Shown: piece after piece, positions 41,977 to 51,050 of the stretch
How the letters are laid out: each line of letters begins with the position of its first letter
Numbering within the stretch: the first letter of the stretch is position 1
Source of the DNA: an uncultured Collinsella sp.
GTDB taxonomy: Bacteria > Actinomycetota > Coriobacteriia > Coriobacteriales > Coriobacteriaceae
Reading direction: 5' to 3'
DNA length: 64,000 nucleotides
Assembly (NCBI GenBank): GCA_958407465.1
Contig: CATYIV010000009.1
Coordinates: 1-64,000, forward strand
Made by a program: the position numbers and the translations under genes
The notes under the pieces: generated by a model
Database searches by the model: none
The model's input: only the letters and a program-made list of their open reading frames with translations
Told to the model about the DNA's origin: nothing

Positions 41977-42834
41977 ATGACCGATAGTAGCAAGAGCGCA
42001 CTTTCCCTCATTAGCACCCATCAGGGATACAGCGAATCCGAGCAGCGCATTGTCGACTATATATTGGAGCACCAGTCCGAGGCTCCACGCCTCACGGCGG
42101 CTCAGCTCTCACGCGCCGCTGCCACGTCCGAGGCGACCGTTTCGCGCTTCTGCCGCAAGCTTGGGTTTGGCAGCTTCCGCAGCTTTCAGTTTTCGTTGGC
42201 GAGGGATTTGGAAAGCCAGCGCAACGAGGGCCTGACCGACGAGGTCTCGCTCGACAATATGGAGCAGAGCCTCAAGAACATCCTGGCTGCCAAGGTGAGC
42301 GAGCTTAATGCGACCATCGACGGAATCGACCACGATACGCTGGCGGCTGTTGTGCATGCCCTTAAGCATGCAGGGGTTATTGAGTTTGCGGCTGTGGGCA
42401 ATACGAACGCGGTCGCGCTCGATGCGACGTTTAAGTTTTCGCAGCTGGGCCTGCGCTGCATGGCGAGCACCATTAGCGAGACATCAATCGGCTTTGCGCT
42501 CACGTTGCGCCCGGGTGACGTTATCGTGCTAATCTCAAACTCTGGCAAATCGCGCCGACTGAATCGCATGGCAAAAGCGGCTCGCGACTGCGGCGCAACC
42601 GTAGTCGTCATCAGCAGCGACAGCAAATCCCCGCTCGCGCGCCTGGCAGACTACACTTTTAATACCGTCAACCACGAAGCGCTGCTGACGACGGGCGACT
42701 TTGCGTTCTCCAAGATCAGTGCCACGATGATCATCGAAGTCATCTACAACTTCCTGCTGCCCGAGATTGAAGACGCTCGCGAACATATCAGCTACTACGA
42801 GGAGCTCATCCAGCCGGATAAAGTCGTTGAGTAA
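41977..42834 (+). CDS. RpiR/MurR family transcriptional regulator with SIS domain
   Basis: Sugar-phosphate-responsive regulator of 285 residues. The N-terminal helix-turn-helix is at residues about 20-80 (TAAQLSRAAATSEATVSRFCRKLGF). The C-terminal SIS sugar-phosphate domain follows (EFAAVGNTNAVALDATFKF, VIVLISNSGKSRRLNRMAKAA, VVVISSDSKSPLARLADY). AGGAG seven bases upstream sets ATG 41977. Being divergent from fruA, with repeated operator-like sites between them, it is the probable regulator of the fructose regulon here, in place of a DeoR-type FruR. Confidence 0.9.
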   Translation: MTDSSKSALSLISTHQGYSESEQRIVDYILEHQSEAPRLTAAQLSRAAATSEATVSRFCRKLGFGSFRSFQFSLARDLESQRNEGLTDEVSLDNMEQSLKNILAAKVSELNATIDGIDHDTLAAVVHALKHAGVIEFAAVGNTNAVALDATFKFSQLGLRCMASTISETSIGFALTLRPGDVIVLISNSGKSRRLNRMAKAARDCGATVVVISSDSKSPLARLADYTFNTVNHEALLTTGDFAFSKISATMIIEVIYNFLLPEIEDAREHISYYEELIQPDKVVE

Positions 42835-42842
42835 AACGCGTA

Positions 42843-42875
42843 GTGGGACAAAAATTTCAGTCTATTTTGTCCCAC
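42843..42875. terminator. Bidirectional terminator between rpiR and recN
   Basis: GTGGGACAAAA and TTTTGTCCCAC form an 11-base perfect stem between two convergent genes, giving T-rich ends in both directions. Confidence 0.8.
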
Positions 42876-42893
42876 CAACACCGCTGATACGAC

Positions 42894-44522
42894 CTAACCT
42901 CGAGCTTCTTCGAGCATCTGCTTCGCGTGGGCCAAGCTTGCCTCGGACTGATCGCCGCTCAACATGCGGGCGATCTCGGCAGTACGCGCTTCGCCGGTTA
43001 CCTCGTCCAAATGCGTCTGGGGAACATCGCCCGGTTCCTTGCTGACGACATAATGCTTGTCAGCCATGACGGCGACCTGCGCCAAGTGGGTTACGACAAT
43101 CACCTGATGAGTAGCGGCGAGATCTGCCAGCACGCCCGCGAGCGCACGCGCCGTGGAGCCACCGACACCGGCATCGACCTCGTCAAACACCAGCGTATCA
43201 ACACCGTCCGCGTTACCGAGGACGACCTTGCTTGCCAGCATGACGCGGCTGAGCTCGCCGCCCGACGCAATGCGGCGCAGGGGACGTGGCGTCAAGCCGG
43301 CACCGCTGCGGTATAGCAGCTCGTAGCTCGAAGGACCAACGGGCGTCCACTCAGCACGGGGAAGATCGCGCGACTCCCAGACGAGCTCGGCGCCACCCAT
43401 CTCCAAGCGAGCCATCTGGCGGCCGACCTCGTGGCAGAAGCGCGGGGCCGCCGTATTGCGAGCGCGCTTAAGTGCCCTGGCAGCAGCGAACAGCTCGCGC
43501 TCGGCGCTCCCGAGTGCCTCACGCGCCTTTTTGATCTGTTCATCGCCATCATCGACCAGCGACAGCAGCTCTTGTGAGCGGTCGCGCATGGCAAAGACAT
43601 CGTCCATGGTCGGACCCCACTGACGCAGCAGGCCCTTGAGGTCGGAATACCGCTCGCGCATGCGAGCGAGCTCGCGAGGATCGAAGGCAACCCCATCGCG
43701 ATAGGAACGAAGCTCGTTCGCGCAATCCTCAAGAGAGATGCAGGCATCCGAAAGTGCATCGGCAATGTCGCCCAGTTTGCGATCGACGGTAGCCATTCGG
43801 GAAAGCTCTGCCACGGCGCTGTTCACGGCATCGAGCGCTCCCCCTTCAGAGGCAAGCGATGCATGGGCATCGTTAGCCGTGGCAACCAGTACCTCGGCAT
43901 GTTCGGAGCGCGGCAGCAGTTCCTCGAGTTCCTCATACTCGCCCGGCTTGGGGTCGACCTCGCCGATGCGCTCGAGCGCAAAGCGCGCCTCCTCGACGAG
44001 GCTCCCCTGCGCACGCGAGGCCTCTTCGACACGTCGAACCTCCTTAGCGGCAGCCCGCGAAGCCTTAAAGCAGGCGCGGTACGCATCCAGCGCCTCGAGC
44101 GCAGAGCGTCCCGCCCACGCATCGACCATCGCAACGTGATGCGCCGGATCGAGTAAGCGCTGGTGCTCGTGCTGGCCGCACAGATCCATCATCACGCCGA
44201 CGCGCTCCGAAAGCTCGCGCACGCTGGCGATGCGGCCGTCAATCTTGACGCGGCTGCGGCCCTCGGCGGAAAGGCTGCGCTGGACCGTGAAGCCTTCCGT
44301 GTCGTGCGGGCCGTCAAACAGGCGCGCTTCGACGCTCGCCAGCGCCTCGCCCTCGCGCACCGTCGACGAATCCGCGCGCTCACCCAAAATAAGCTTGAGG
44401 GCCGAGAGCAGCGCGGTCTTGCCGGCGCCGGTCTCGCCGGTCAGGACAGTCAGGCCGGCACTCGGCACCAGCGTCGCCTCGCGAATGAGTGCAATGTTAG
44501 AAACCTGCAGCTCATCGATCAT
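42894..44522 (-). CDS. recN: DNA repair protein RecN
   Basis: SMC-like ATPase acting in double-strand-break repair. Walker A (VLTGETGAGKTALLSAL) lies near residue 30. A long coiled coil spans the middle (EVRRVEEASRAQGSLVEEARF, DEQIKKAREALGSAERELF). The C-terminal signature and Walker B are RIASGGELSRVMLASK and TLVFDEVDAGVGG. Length 542. The end has QVIVVTHLAQVAVMADKHYVV. Its start overlaps the nadK stop by 11 bases. Confidence 0.95.
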   Translation of the reverse strand: MIDELQVSNIALIREATLVPSAGLTVLTGETGAGKTALLSALKLILGERADSSTVREGEALASVEARLFDGPHDTEGFTVQRSLSAEGRSRVKIDGRIASVRELSERVGVMMDLCGQHEHQRLLDPAHHVAMVDAWAGRSALEALDAYRACFKASRAAAKEVRRVEEASRAQGSLVEEARFALERIGEVDPKPGEYEELEELLPRSEHAEVLVATANDAHASLASEGGALDAVNSAVAELSRMATVDRKLGDIADALSDACISLEDCANELRSYRDGVAFDPRELARMRERYSDLKGLLRQWGPTMDDVFAMRDRSQELLSLVDDGDEQIKKAREALGSAERELFAAARALKRARNTAAPRFCHEVGRQMARLEMGGAELVWESRDLPRAEWTPVGPSSYELLYRSGAGLTPRPLRRIASGGELSRVMLASKVVLGNADGVDTLVFDEVDAGVGGSTARALAGVLADLAATHQVIVVTHLAQVAVMADKHYVVSKEPGDVPQTHLDEVTGEARTAEIARMLSGDQSEASLAHAKQMLEEARG

Positions 44523-45372
44523 GGCGGACTCCGTAGAATACGCGGCTCACCGAGTTGTAAAAACTCTCGGGGCCGTAGTCGAGCAGCAGCACATCGCCGG
44601 GGCCTCGGCGCACGGCCACGCTCTCGACCGTGCCGTCGCAGGTAATAAACTGTCCATCGATAGCGATCGCCGGAACGCTCGGACGGTCATCAGACATAAA
44701 GATTTCGACGACATCGCTCGGCGAAGTCAAGAAAGCGCGAGCTTGAATGGTGTGCGGCGCAATGGGTACGCAGACCATGCCCGTATAGTCAGGGCTCACG
44801 ATGGGGCCACCGGCGCTGAGCGCGTAACCCGTAGAACCAGTCGCCGTCGAAACGACGACACCGTCACCGCGTAGGCGGTCGATATGGTGACCGGACACCG
44901 TGATGTCAAACTCGACCATATCGGACAGGGGGCCGCGCGTAAGCGCCATGTCGTTGAGGGCGAAGGTGCGCACAACATCCTTCGTACCATCTTCGCGCAC
45001 GGACACGATATCCGCGGCGATGGTAGCGCGACGGCTCACATGCAGCTCTCCGGACAGGGCGTCGCTCACGACCTGCAGAATGTCGCGCTCCTCGGGACTC
45101 GCAGCAGTTAAAAAACCCAGGTGACCATAGGAAAGACCGAGGATAGGAATCTCACGATGGTTGAGGATGCGGGCAGCGCGCAGCAACGTGCCGTCGCCGC
45201 CGAGCGTAATGACCAGATCGGAGCCGTCAATATCAGGCGTGCTTTGAATCTTCGATCGCTGGTCGGCAGCCCATGCGACCTCATAGCCCTGGCGCGTCAG
45301 CCAAAGCTCGAGCATCAGGCCGCTCTCGACCGCCTCTTGCTTGTAGTAATTGGGAACCAGAAAGACCTTCAT
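44512..45372 (-). CDS. nadK: NAD kinase
   Basis: Makes NADP from NAD with ATP or polyphosphate. The 286-residue protein has the GGDGT motif (VITLGGDGTLLRAARIL), GHLGFLTAA, and the NAD-binding stretch GDGVVVSTATGSTGYALSAGGPIV. ATG 45372 overlaps the tlyA stop by four bases (ATGA). Confidence 0.95.
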   Translation of the reverse strand: MKVFLVPNYYKQEAVESGLMLELWLTRQGYEVAWAADQRSKIQSTPDIDGSDLVITLGGDGTLLRAARILNHREIPILGLSYGHLGFLTAASPEERDILQVVSDALSGELHVSRRATIAADIVSVREDGTKDVVRTFALNDMALTRGPLSDMVEFDITVSGHHIDRLRGDGVVVSTATGSTGYALSAGGPIVSPDYTGMVCVPIAPHTIQARAFLTSPSDVVEIFMSDDRPSVPAIAIDGQFITCDGTVESVAVRRGPGDVLLLDYGPESFYNSVSRVFYGVRHDR

Positions 45373-46181
45373 AGCGTTGCAGCTTTCTCGCTCATAACCG
45401 ATACCTGGGATTGCAGCTCGTCTTGCGAGCGATCGCCGGGGTCAAATCTCGTGCCGTACAGGAAAAACTCAACGTTGCCCTTGGCACCATGAATGGGCGA
45501 CACGCACACATCGACCGGGAACAGGCCCTTGGCAGCAAAGAGTTTAACCGCCGCCACGAGTGTATCGCGGCGCACGGCGGGATCGGTCACAATGCCGCCC
45601 TCGCCCACCAGCGCCGCCGGAGCCTCAAACTGCGGCTTTACGAGCGTGCAGAATGCACCCGTAGGCGCCAGGCACGCCAGCACCGCATCGATAATGTTCG
45701 CGATGCTGGTAAACGAGACATCACACACTGCCAGGTCGATGGCGCCGGCATAGCCAAGCTCAGGCAGCTGCGTCACGTTGGTGCGCTCATGCAGCATCAC
45801 GCGATCGTCCTGACGCAACGACCAATCAAACTGGGCGCGACCCACGTCCACCGAGACAACGGTCGCAGCTCCGCGCTTGAGCAGGCAATCGGTAAAACCG
45901 CCGGTAGAGCAGCCCACATCCAGACAGGCAAGGCCCGTCGGATTGATGCCAAACGCATCAAGCGCGCCTTCGAGCTTAAGACCGCCGCGGCCAACATAGG
46001 GAATGCGCCCCTTCACGTGCAGTGGCAGCCCCGGGATCACCTTAAGGCCCGGCGAAGTCAAGCGCTCGCCGCCACTCGAGACCAAGCCGGCCATAAGAGT
46101 GCGAAGGGCATCCGCGCGATCGGCGCAGATGCCCTGTGAAATCAGTTCGTCATCAAGACGCACGCGTTTCATGAATGCCAT
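45369..46181 (-). CDS. tlyA: TlyA family rRNA (cytidine-2'-O)-methyltransferase
   Basis: Methylates ribose of 16S and/or 23S rRNA cytidines. An N-terminal S4-like domain (MKRVRLDDELISQGICADRADA) precedes a FtsJ-type methyltransferase domain with VGRGGLKLEGAL, CLDVGCSTGGFTDCLLKRGA and LVKPQFEA. About 270 residues. ATG 46181 and ATG 46172 are both possible because neither has a strong ribosome site. In other bacteria TlyA proteins have also been reported as hemolysins; methylation is the better-supported role. Confidence 0.9.
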   Translation of the reverse strand: MAFMKRVRLDDELISQGICADRADALRTLMAGLVSSGGERLTSPGLKVIPGLPLHVKGRIPYVGRGGLKLEGALDAFGINPTGLACLDVGCSTGGFTDCLLKRGAATVVSVDVGRAQFDWSLRQDDRVMLHERTNVTQLPELGYAGAIDLAVCDVSFTSIANIIDAVLACLAPTGAFCTLVKPQFEAPAALVGEGGIVTDPAVRRDTLVAAVKLFAAKGLFPVDVCVSPIHGAKGNVEFFLYGTRFDPGDRSQDELQSQVSVMSEKAATL

Positions 46182-46207
46182 CAACCATTCGTATCCGGAG
46201 ATGCGGC

Positions 46208-46447
46208 CTAGCTATCCTGGGATTCGTTTGCCGCATCCTCATCGTATTCCTGCTCGAGCTTGTCGGCCTCACGCGGCGTCAACTCAAACTTGTCGACCAT
46301 ATCGACCGCGCGGGAGCCAAGCTCAATCGCTTCGTCAAACAGATCGAGTGAACGCTCCAAGGACGTATCCTTGGAGCGAACGGTAGCGATGATCTGGTCC
46401 AGACGGTCCGAGATCTCGTCGAAGTTGCGGACGGAACCCTCTGGCAT
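46208..46447 (-). CDS. xseB: Exodeoxyribonuclease VII small subunit
   Basis: Small helical subunit of the XseAB nuclease. The 79-residue protein matches the family: NFDEISDRLDQIIATVRS, LERSLDLFDEAIELGSRAVDMV, acidic tail. No xseA lies in this window, although it is often adjacent. Two bases separate it from the nusB stop. Confidence 0.88.
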   Translation of the reverse strand: MPEGSVRNFDEISDRLDQIIATVRSKDTSLERSLDLFDEAIELGSRAVDMVDKFELTPREADKLEQEYDEDAANESQDS

Positions 46448-46449
46448 GG

Positions 46450-47025
46450 CTACTCCTCGACGGAGTCGACAACAGCCTCGGCGGCGTCCGCATCCTCGGC
46501 CAGCACGCCAGCCTCAGCCTGAGCAACCGCAACCTTTGCGGCAGCCTGTGCCTCCTCGCGAGCGCGATCTTCGGCCAGCAGCTCCTGGTACAGGTCCTCG
46601 CCCGGCAGCTCCTCGCTGCGAGCGATCTTGCCCAGCACGCCGTTGACGAACGACGCGGACTGGTCGGTGCCATAGGCCTTGGCAAGCTCGACGGCCTCGT
46701 TGATCACGATGGCGTCCGAGACCTCCTCATCGGTGAGGAAACGCATCTCGTAAACGGCGATACGTAGCAGATTGCGGTCGGCGCCGGGCATGCGCATAAG
46801 ATCCCAGTTCTTGGCAACGGAACGCAGAGCGCAGTCGATGCGGTCGATATGCTCGTAGGCACCGCGGCACAGCTCCAGCGCATAGGGGTCGAGGGGACCC
46901 TTCGAGATCAGGAAATCACCCTCGAGGACGCGCTCGAGCGGGCTGTCCGTGGCCTCGGCCTGAAACAGCAGCTGCAGCGCCTGACTGCGGGCAAGCGTAC
47001 GCCCGCGATAAACCTTAAGGCTCAA
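46450..47025 (-). CDS. nusB: Transcription antitermination protein NusB
   Basis: RNA-binding partner of NusE/S10 in rRNA antitermination. The all-helical domain has RTLARSQALQLLFQAEAT, DRNLLRIAVYEMRFL and AIVINEAVELAKAYGTDQSASFVNGVLGKI. The C-terminal 45 residues are an Ala/Glu-rich extension beyond the normal roughly 140-residue fold. The start is a TTG at 47025, made credible by AAGGAG six bases upstream. Length 191. Confidence 0.93.
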   Translation of the reverse strand: MSLKVYRGRTLARSQALQLLFQAEATDSPLERVLEGDFLISKGPLDPYALELCRGAYEHIDRIDCALRSVAKNWDLMRMPGADRNLLRIAVYEMRFLTDEEVSDAIVINEAVELAKAYGTDQSASFVNGVLGKIARSEELPGEDLYQELLAEDRAREEAQAAAKVAVAQAEAGVLAEDADAAEAVVDSVEE

Positions 47026-47028
47026 AGG

Positions 47029-47391
47029 TTACTCCTTGGGGAAAACGAGGCCGTCGATGCAAACGTCAACACGCTCAACCTCAACGCCCACCTGGGCATC
47101 GATGGCGGCGACCACGGCGGCGCGAACGGACTCGGCGAGTTTCTTGAACGGATAGCCAAAGAACACAACGACACGCACGGTGAGTGCGAGCTTGTCGCCG
47201 ACGACCTCGGCCTCGACCGCCGGCTCGGAAGCCGGGGCCTTGGACGAGAGCATCATGGAGACAAGGTTGGTGGCAAGGTCCTTGACGCCAACGGAGGCGA
47301 TGCCCTCGACATCGGACACGGCGCGCGAGACGATGGCGGTCAGAACATCGGGCGAAATGCCGATGCCGTCAATCTTGATTTCCTGGGGCAT
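47029..47391 (-). CDS. Asp23/Gls24 family envelope stress protein
   Basis: A 120-residue protein of the alkaline-shock family, characteristic of Gram-positives and often found between efp and nusB. It has the conserved SRAVSDVEGIASVGVKDLA and LTVRVVVFFGYPFKKLAESVRAAVVAAID. Members sit at the membrane through AmaP-like partners; no such partner gene is here. AGGAGG precedes ATG 47391. Molecular role not well defined. Confidence 0.9.
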   Translation of the reverse strand: MPQEIKIDGIGISPDVLTAIVSRAVSDVEGIASVGVKDLATNLVSMMLSSKAPASEPAVEAEVVGDKLALTVRVVVFFGYPFKKLAESVRAAVVAAIDAQVGVEVERVDVCIDGLVFPKE

Positions 47392-47415
47392 GAGTCCTCC
47401 TAGAAGATTTGGTTG

Positions 47416-47979
47416 CTAGACGCGGGAGACGAACTTGCCGTCGCGAGTGTCAACCTTGATGACCTCGCCCTCGTTGAGGTACATGGGGACCTGGATGACA
47501 GCGCCGGTGTCGATCGTGGCCGGCTTGGTGGAACCCTGGACGGTGTCGCCCTTAAAGCCCGGGTCGGTCTGGACGATGGTGGTCTCGATGAACATCGGCG
47601 GAGTCACGCCCATGAGCTCATCGTCGGCGAAGAGCAGCTGGCAGATGTCGTTCTCGCGCAGCCACTTGGAGTTCTCGCCCACCATGTCCTCGGGAACGGG
47701 AACCTGCTCATAGGTCTCATTGTCCATGAAGATGTAGTCGGCGCCATCGTTGTAGAGGTACTGGAACTCACGGGTGGTGAGCATGACGCTCTCGAACTTG
47801 GTGCCGGCGTTGCAGGTGTTCTCGACGACGCGGCCGCTCTTGATGTCGCGGGTCTTGTAGCGCACAAACGCGCCGCCCTTGCCTGGCTTGACATGCTGGA
47901 ACTCGACGATGGTGTAGACCTTGTCCTTGATGCGGAGACCGAGGCCGTTCTTGAAGTCGGCGGTAGAAATGGTAGGCAT
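47416..47979 (-). CDS. efp: Elongation factor P
   Basis: Relieves ribosome stalling at polyproline. The 187-residue, three-domain protein has a KOW-like N-terminal domain (GKGGAFVRYKTRDIKSG around the modified position), MDNETYEQVPVPEDMVG, and an OB domain ending KVDTRDGKFVSRV. The loop reads HVKPGKGGAF, so a lysine is available for modification. GAAAGG precedes ATG 47979. Confidence 0.95.
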   Translation of the reverse strand: MPTISTADFKNGLGLRIKDKVYTIVEFQHVKPGKGGAFVRYKTRDIKSGRVVENTCNAGTKFESVMLTTREFQYLYNDGADYIFMDNETYEQVPVPEDMVGENSKWLRENDICQLLFADDELMGVTPPMFIETTIVQTDPGFKGDTVQGSTKPATIDTGAVIQVPMYLNEGEVIKVDTRDGKFVSRV

Positions 47980-48072
47980 AGCGACCTTTCTAGTTATGGG
48001 CAGAACGCACAAGCGTCCAAATTACATACGATAGAAATTATACACTTGCAGGCGGCGCCTGCGGCGAGCGCA

Positions 48073-48116
48073 TAAAAAGAGAACGCGGGGCGTCCGAATC
48101 GATCCGGACGCCCCGC
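48073..48116 (-). terminator. Terminator between pepP and efp
   Basis: Minus-strand stem GCGGGGCGTCCGGAT/ATTCGGACGCCCCGC, followed by CTTTTTATG. It starts 24 bases past the pepP-type gene stop. Confidence 0.85.
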
Positions 48117-48139
48117 CCCAAACTATCTACCGAAGTAGA

Positions 48140-49270
48140 CTAGCAGTCGATAATGTGCAGGTCGTGCGGGGTCTTGGTGAAGGGCTCGTAGCCGTTCTCG
48201 GTGACCACGCCGTAGTCCTCCAGGCGCACGCCGCCCACGCCGGGCAGGTAGACGCCGGGCTCCATGGTGACAACCGAGCCGATCTCGATGGTGTTCTTAC
48301 TGCGGTTGAAGTTGGGCAGCTCGTGGATGTCGATACCGACGCCGTGGCCCAGACCATGGTTGTAGTAATCGCCATAGCCGGCATCGCCGATGATCTTCTT
48401 GGAAAGCTTGAAAATGTCGTTGCCCTCGACGCCCGGATGGATGGCGGCGACGCACTCCTCGTGCGTACGGCGCACGAGCGCGTACAGGTCGAGCTGCTCC
48501 TGCGTGGGCTCGCCCATCACGACGGTGCGCGTCATGTCGGAGCGGTAATCACAGTAGCCCGCGCCGTAATCCATGAGGACGAAATCGCCCTTCTCGATCA
48601 CGCGATCGCTCGGCACGGCATGCGGGTTGGCGGTGTTGGGACCGCTCGCCACGATGGAGCCGAAGGCCAGGCTGTCGGCGCCGTTGGCGAACATAAAGTT
48701 CTCGAGCTCGTTGCGAACCTGCTTCTCGGTCATACCGGGCTTAATAAACCCGAGCATGTGCTGGAAGGCGGCGTCGGTGATCGACTGTGCGTGGCGCATG
48801 AGCTCGATCTCCTCGGCGTCCTTGATGGCGCGCATCTTGCGGATGTCGTCGTGCATCAGCGGCAGCATGCAGGCGACGGAGCGGTCCTCCAGGCCGCGCT
48901 GAATGCCCTGGTAGAAATTAATCTGCATATCGTCCTCGACAGCGCAGACGCGGCACTTGTTGGCCGCAATCTTGCCGGCGACCCAACCGGGGATGGTGCC
49001 CTCGTCCATGTCGTAGACCCAGGGGCTGCCGGCGGGCGTGTTCTCCTCAAAGCTGTTGAGGTAGCGCGAGTCGGTGTGGAACAGGCACTGGTCGGCCGTA
49101 ATAAACGCAGCGTGCGGGAACTCGAAGGTGTAGTCGAAGACGCCCTTCACGCCCGTAAGCCAACGAAGGTTGGCCTCGTCGCGCACCACGATGGCGTCGT
49201 AGCCACGCTCGACCATCAGGGCACGGACACGCTCGATACGACCGGCAGGACCGGCAGCAAACTCAGACAT
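48140..49270 (-). CDS. Xaa-Pro dipeptidase/aminopeptidase, M24 family
   Basis: Cleaves X-Pro peptide bonds in the cytoplasm. The N-terminal creatinase-like domain runs to about residue 140. The C-terminal pita-bread domain has the five metal ligands: two Asp in MDYGAGYCDYRSDMTRTV, His in GLGHGVGIDIHE, and Glu in VVTMEPGVYLPG and VRLEDYGVV. Length 376. It precedes efp, a common pairing in Gram-positives. AAAGGA precedes ATG 49270. Confidence 0.92.
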   Translation of the reverse strand: MSEFAAGPAGRIERVRALMVERGYDAIVVRDEANLRWLTGVKGVFDYTFEFPHAAFITADQCLFHTDSRYLNSFEENTPAGSPWVYDMDEGTIPGWVAGKIAANKCRVCAVEDDMQINFYQGIQRGLEDRSVACMLPLMHDDIRKMRAIKDAEEIELMRHAQSITDAAFQHMLGFIKPGMTEKQVRNELENFMFANGADSLAFGSIVASGPNTANPHAVPSDRVIEKGDFVLMDYGAGYCDYRSDMTRTVVMGEPTQEQLDLYALVRRTHEECVAAIHPGVEGNDIFKLSKKIIGDAGYGDYYNHGLGHGVGIDIHELPNFNRSKNTIEIGSVVTMEPGVYLPGVGGVRLEDYGVVTENGYEPFTKTPHDLHIIDC

Positions 49271-49306
49271 GCAGATTCCTTTCTTGTTGTCTCTATAAAG
49301 ACGGGA

Positions 49307-49361
49307 CGGGTCTCAATCAACGTACGGAATCGTATGCGATCCGCAACCGATTGAAAACCCG
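49307..49361 (-). terminator. Two-tier hairpin after the dehydroquinate-synthase-like gene
   Basis: The outer stem CGGGT..CAATC/GATTG..ACCCG encloses an inner stem CGGATCG-CATA-CGATTCCG. On the minus strand it is followed by CCCGTCTTT. It lies 42 bases past the stop and before the pepP-type gene. Confidence 0.55.
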
Positions 49362-49402
49362 CCCCTCAACATGATACGAAAGACGATGGATGTCAATAAA
49401 TC

Positions 49403-50512
49403 TTAGAGAAGTTCTTTGCGAGAAGCCAAGTAGGCATGAGCGTGGCGCTCAAGAACCTCGTCCTCAACGCTCGTTAGACGAATGGCGCCGAGCGCTGCGG
49501 GCAGCGGCAGCATGCTGCGGTTCGAGCGGGCGAACTGCTGCCTGCGGAACTCCTCGATAAACGCGGTGGGCTCCAGGTCGAAGGCAAGTTCCTCGATGCC
49601 AAAGTCCTCCAGGCAGTCATCGACCTCAAAGACGTAATCGATATCAAAGTCACAGGCATCATGTGCTAGGCGCGCCTCAAAGCGCATGCCCTCGGATAAC
49701 AGCTGATAGGCAGGGACCTGCGAAGCGGCATCGCCCAAGCAGGCGCGCAGGGTACACTCCCCCGTCTTACCAAAATCGAGCGCATGGCGGGCGCTCGGGT
49801 TCGTAGCCATCAGTACGTCCTTGCGAGCAGTCTGAGACCACTGAACGGCATTGACGAGCGCGACCTCCTCGCCCGCGAGAATCTCGGGGACGGTCTCAGT
49901 AAACTGATTCCAGCGGGACTTGCTGCTCGAAAGCATGGTGCCAACAAGTACCGCATAGCCGAGCTTGAGGTCCTCGGGGTCCGTCTCGCGAACAAGGTCG
50001 AGGTCACACACGACCAAGCCCGGCTCGGGACGGAACGCGATAGCCGGAAGCGCATTCGCCGACGAGGCGACGAGCGGCTTCATGGTCGTCGCGACCGTAA
50101 GCATGGCATCGAACGTCGTCGGTAGCAGGGCGCACTCGGTGCGACCGCACCACTGATTGGCACACCAGCAAACGACCGAGCAGGTCGCCGTGTCGCCGAC
50201 AGCGACAACGAGATCGTCGCAGGTAATACCGTTAGCTGACAGGGCGCCAAAGACGGTATCGGCATCGGCCAGCGTAGCACCGGCAGGCGAAACCTCAAGG
50301 GCGAGCAGCGACACGGCAAAACCGGCGTCGACCAGCGCATGCTCGACGACCTCACCAAAGCGCTCGGATGTGGCGTCGCTCCAAACCACCATCGCGCGCT
50401 TAGGCTTGCCCACAGCCGAGGCAAACATGCGCGACAGTTCCTCAAACGCGCCAAGACCGACGCGAACATCGACACTGCGGTTTTGGAAATTGATGAGTTG
50501 ACGGCGAATCAT
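49403..50512 (-). CDS. 3-dehydroquinate synthase-like protein lacking the catalytic motifs
   Basis: Length 369 and overall layout fit AroB, and it overlaps aroK by four bases as a true aroB often does. The signature sites are however changed: the NAD-binding GGGVVGD is AVGDTATC, DSSVGGKT is replaced by DAMLTVATT, the AEVIKYG metal/lysine site is LGYAVLVGT, and the zinc histidine motif NFGHTFGHA reads DFGKTGECT. PTT (LLPTTFDA) and the ACLGDAASQ area remain. I infer a pseudoenzyme or an enzyme with another activity. The reading frame is intact and codon use is normal, so it is maintained. ATG 50512 follows the aroK stop as ATGA. Confidence 0.75.
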   Translation of the reverse strand: MIRRQLINFQNRSVDVRVGLGAFEELSRMFASAVGKPKRAMVVWSDATSERFGEVVEHALVDAGFAVSLLALEVSPAGATLADADTVFGALSANGITCDDLVVAVGDTATCSVVCWCANQWCGRTECALLPTTFDAMLTVATTMKPLVASSANALPAIAFRPEPGLVVCDLDLVRETDPEDLKLGYAVLVGTMLSSSKSRWNQFTETVPEILAGEEVALVNAVQWSQTARKDVLMATNPSARHALDFGKTGECTLRACLGDAASQVPAYQLLSEGMRFEARLAHDACDFDIDYVFEVDDCLEDFGIEELAFDLEPTAFIEEFRRQQFARSNRSMLPLPAALGAIRLTSVEDEVLERHAHAYLASRKELL

Positions 50513-51042
50513 AGCAATCCACGCTCCAAAAGCATCTCGGCACAAAGGTAGGAAACGTCCTCGAAGGACTTGTTGCGAATATCAAGGGTGATATCGGCGG
50601 CCTGGCGATACAACGGACGACGATGTTCAAACAGGCGCGCAGCATGCTCGGGCGAGCGGAAATCAGGTCGGGTATCGGAGCGGCGAATCTGGCGCAACGA
50701 GTCCTCAAAGTCGCCTTCGAGGTACACACACGTACCCATCTCGTGCATCAGTTCAATGTTCACCGGCGTCTCGACGATGCCACCCCCGCACGATACCAGC
50801 AGACTGCGCTCGCTTTGAAGCGAACGGAGTGCCGAGGTCTCGAGCTCACGAAAACGATCCTCGCCTTCGGTCTTAAATATCTCGGTCACCGACTTACCGC
50901 ATCGACGCACAACCAAACGATCGGTATCGATGAATCGACGCTTGAACATAGTGCCCACATTGCGCGCAAGCGTCGACTTGCCCGCGCCCAAAAAGCCGAT
51001 AAAGAAGATATGGTCGCAGCCGTGTTTGATGTGCTGAGACAT
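50509..51042 (-). CDS. aroK: Shikimate kinase
   Basis: Phosphorylates shikimate at O3. The 177-residue protein has Walker A GFLGAGKST near residue 16, the DTD motif in FIDTDRLVV, FREL with the substrate arginine (EDRFRELE), LLVSCGGGIVE and a lid arginine in SDTRPDF. Motifs appear intact, in contrast to its downstream partner. Upstream is the YqeG-type phosphatase gene, nine bases away. Confidence 0.92.
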   Translation of the reverse strand: MSQHIKHGCDHIFFIGFLGAGKSTLARNVGTMFKRRFIDTDRLVVRRCGKSVTEIFKTEGEDRFRELETSALRSLQSERSLLVSCGGGIVETPVNIELMHEMGTCVYLEGDFEDSLRQIRRSDTRPDFRSPEHAARLFEHRRPLYRQAADITLDIRNKSFEDVSYLCAEMLLERGLL

Positions 51043-51050
51043 GGCGAAAC

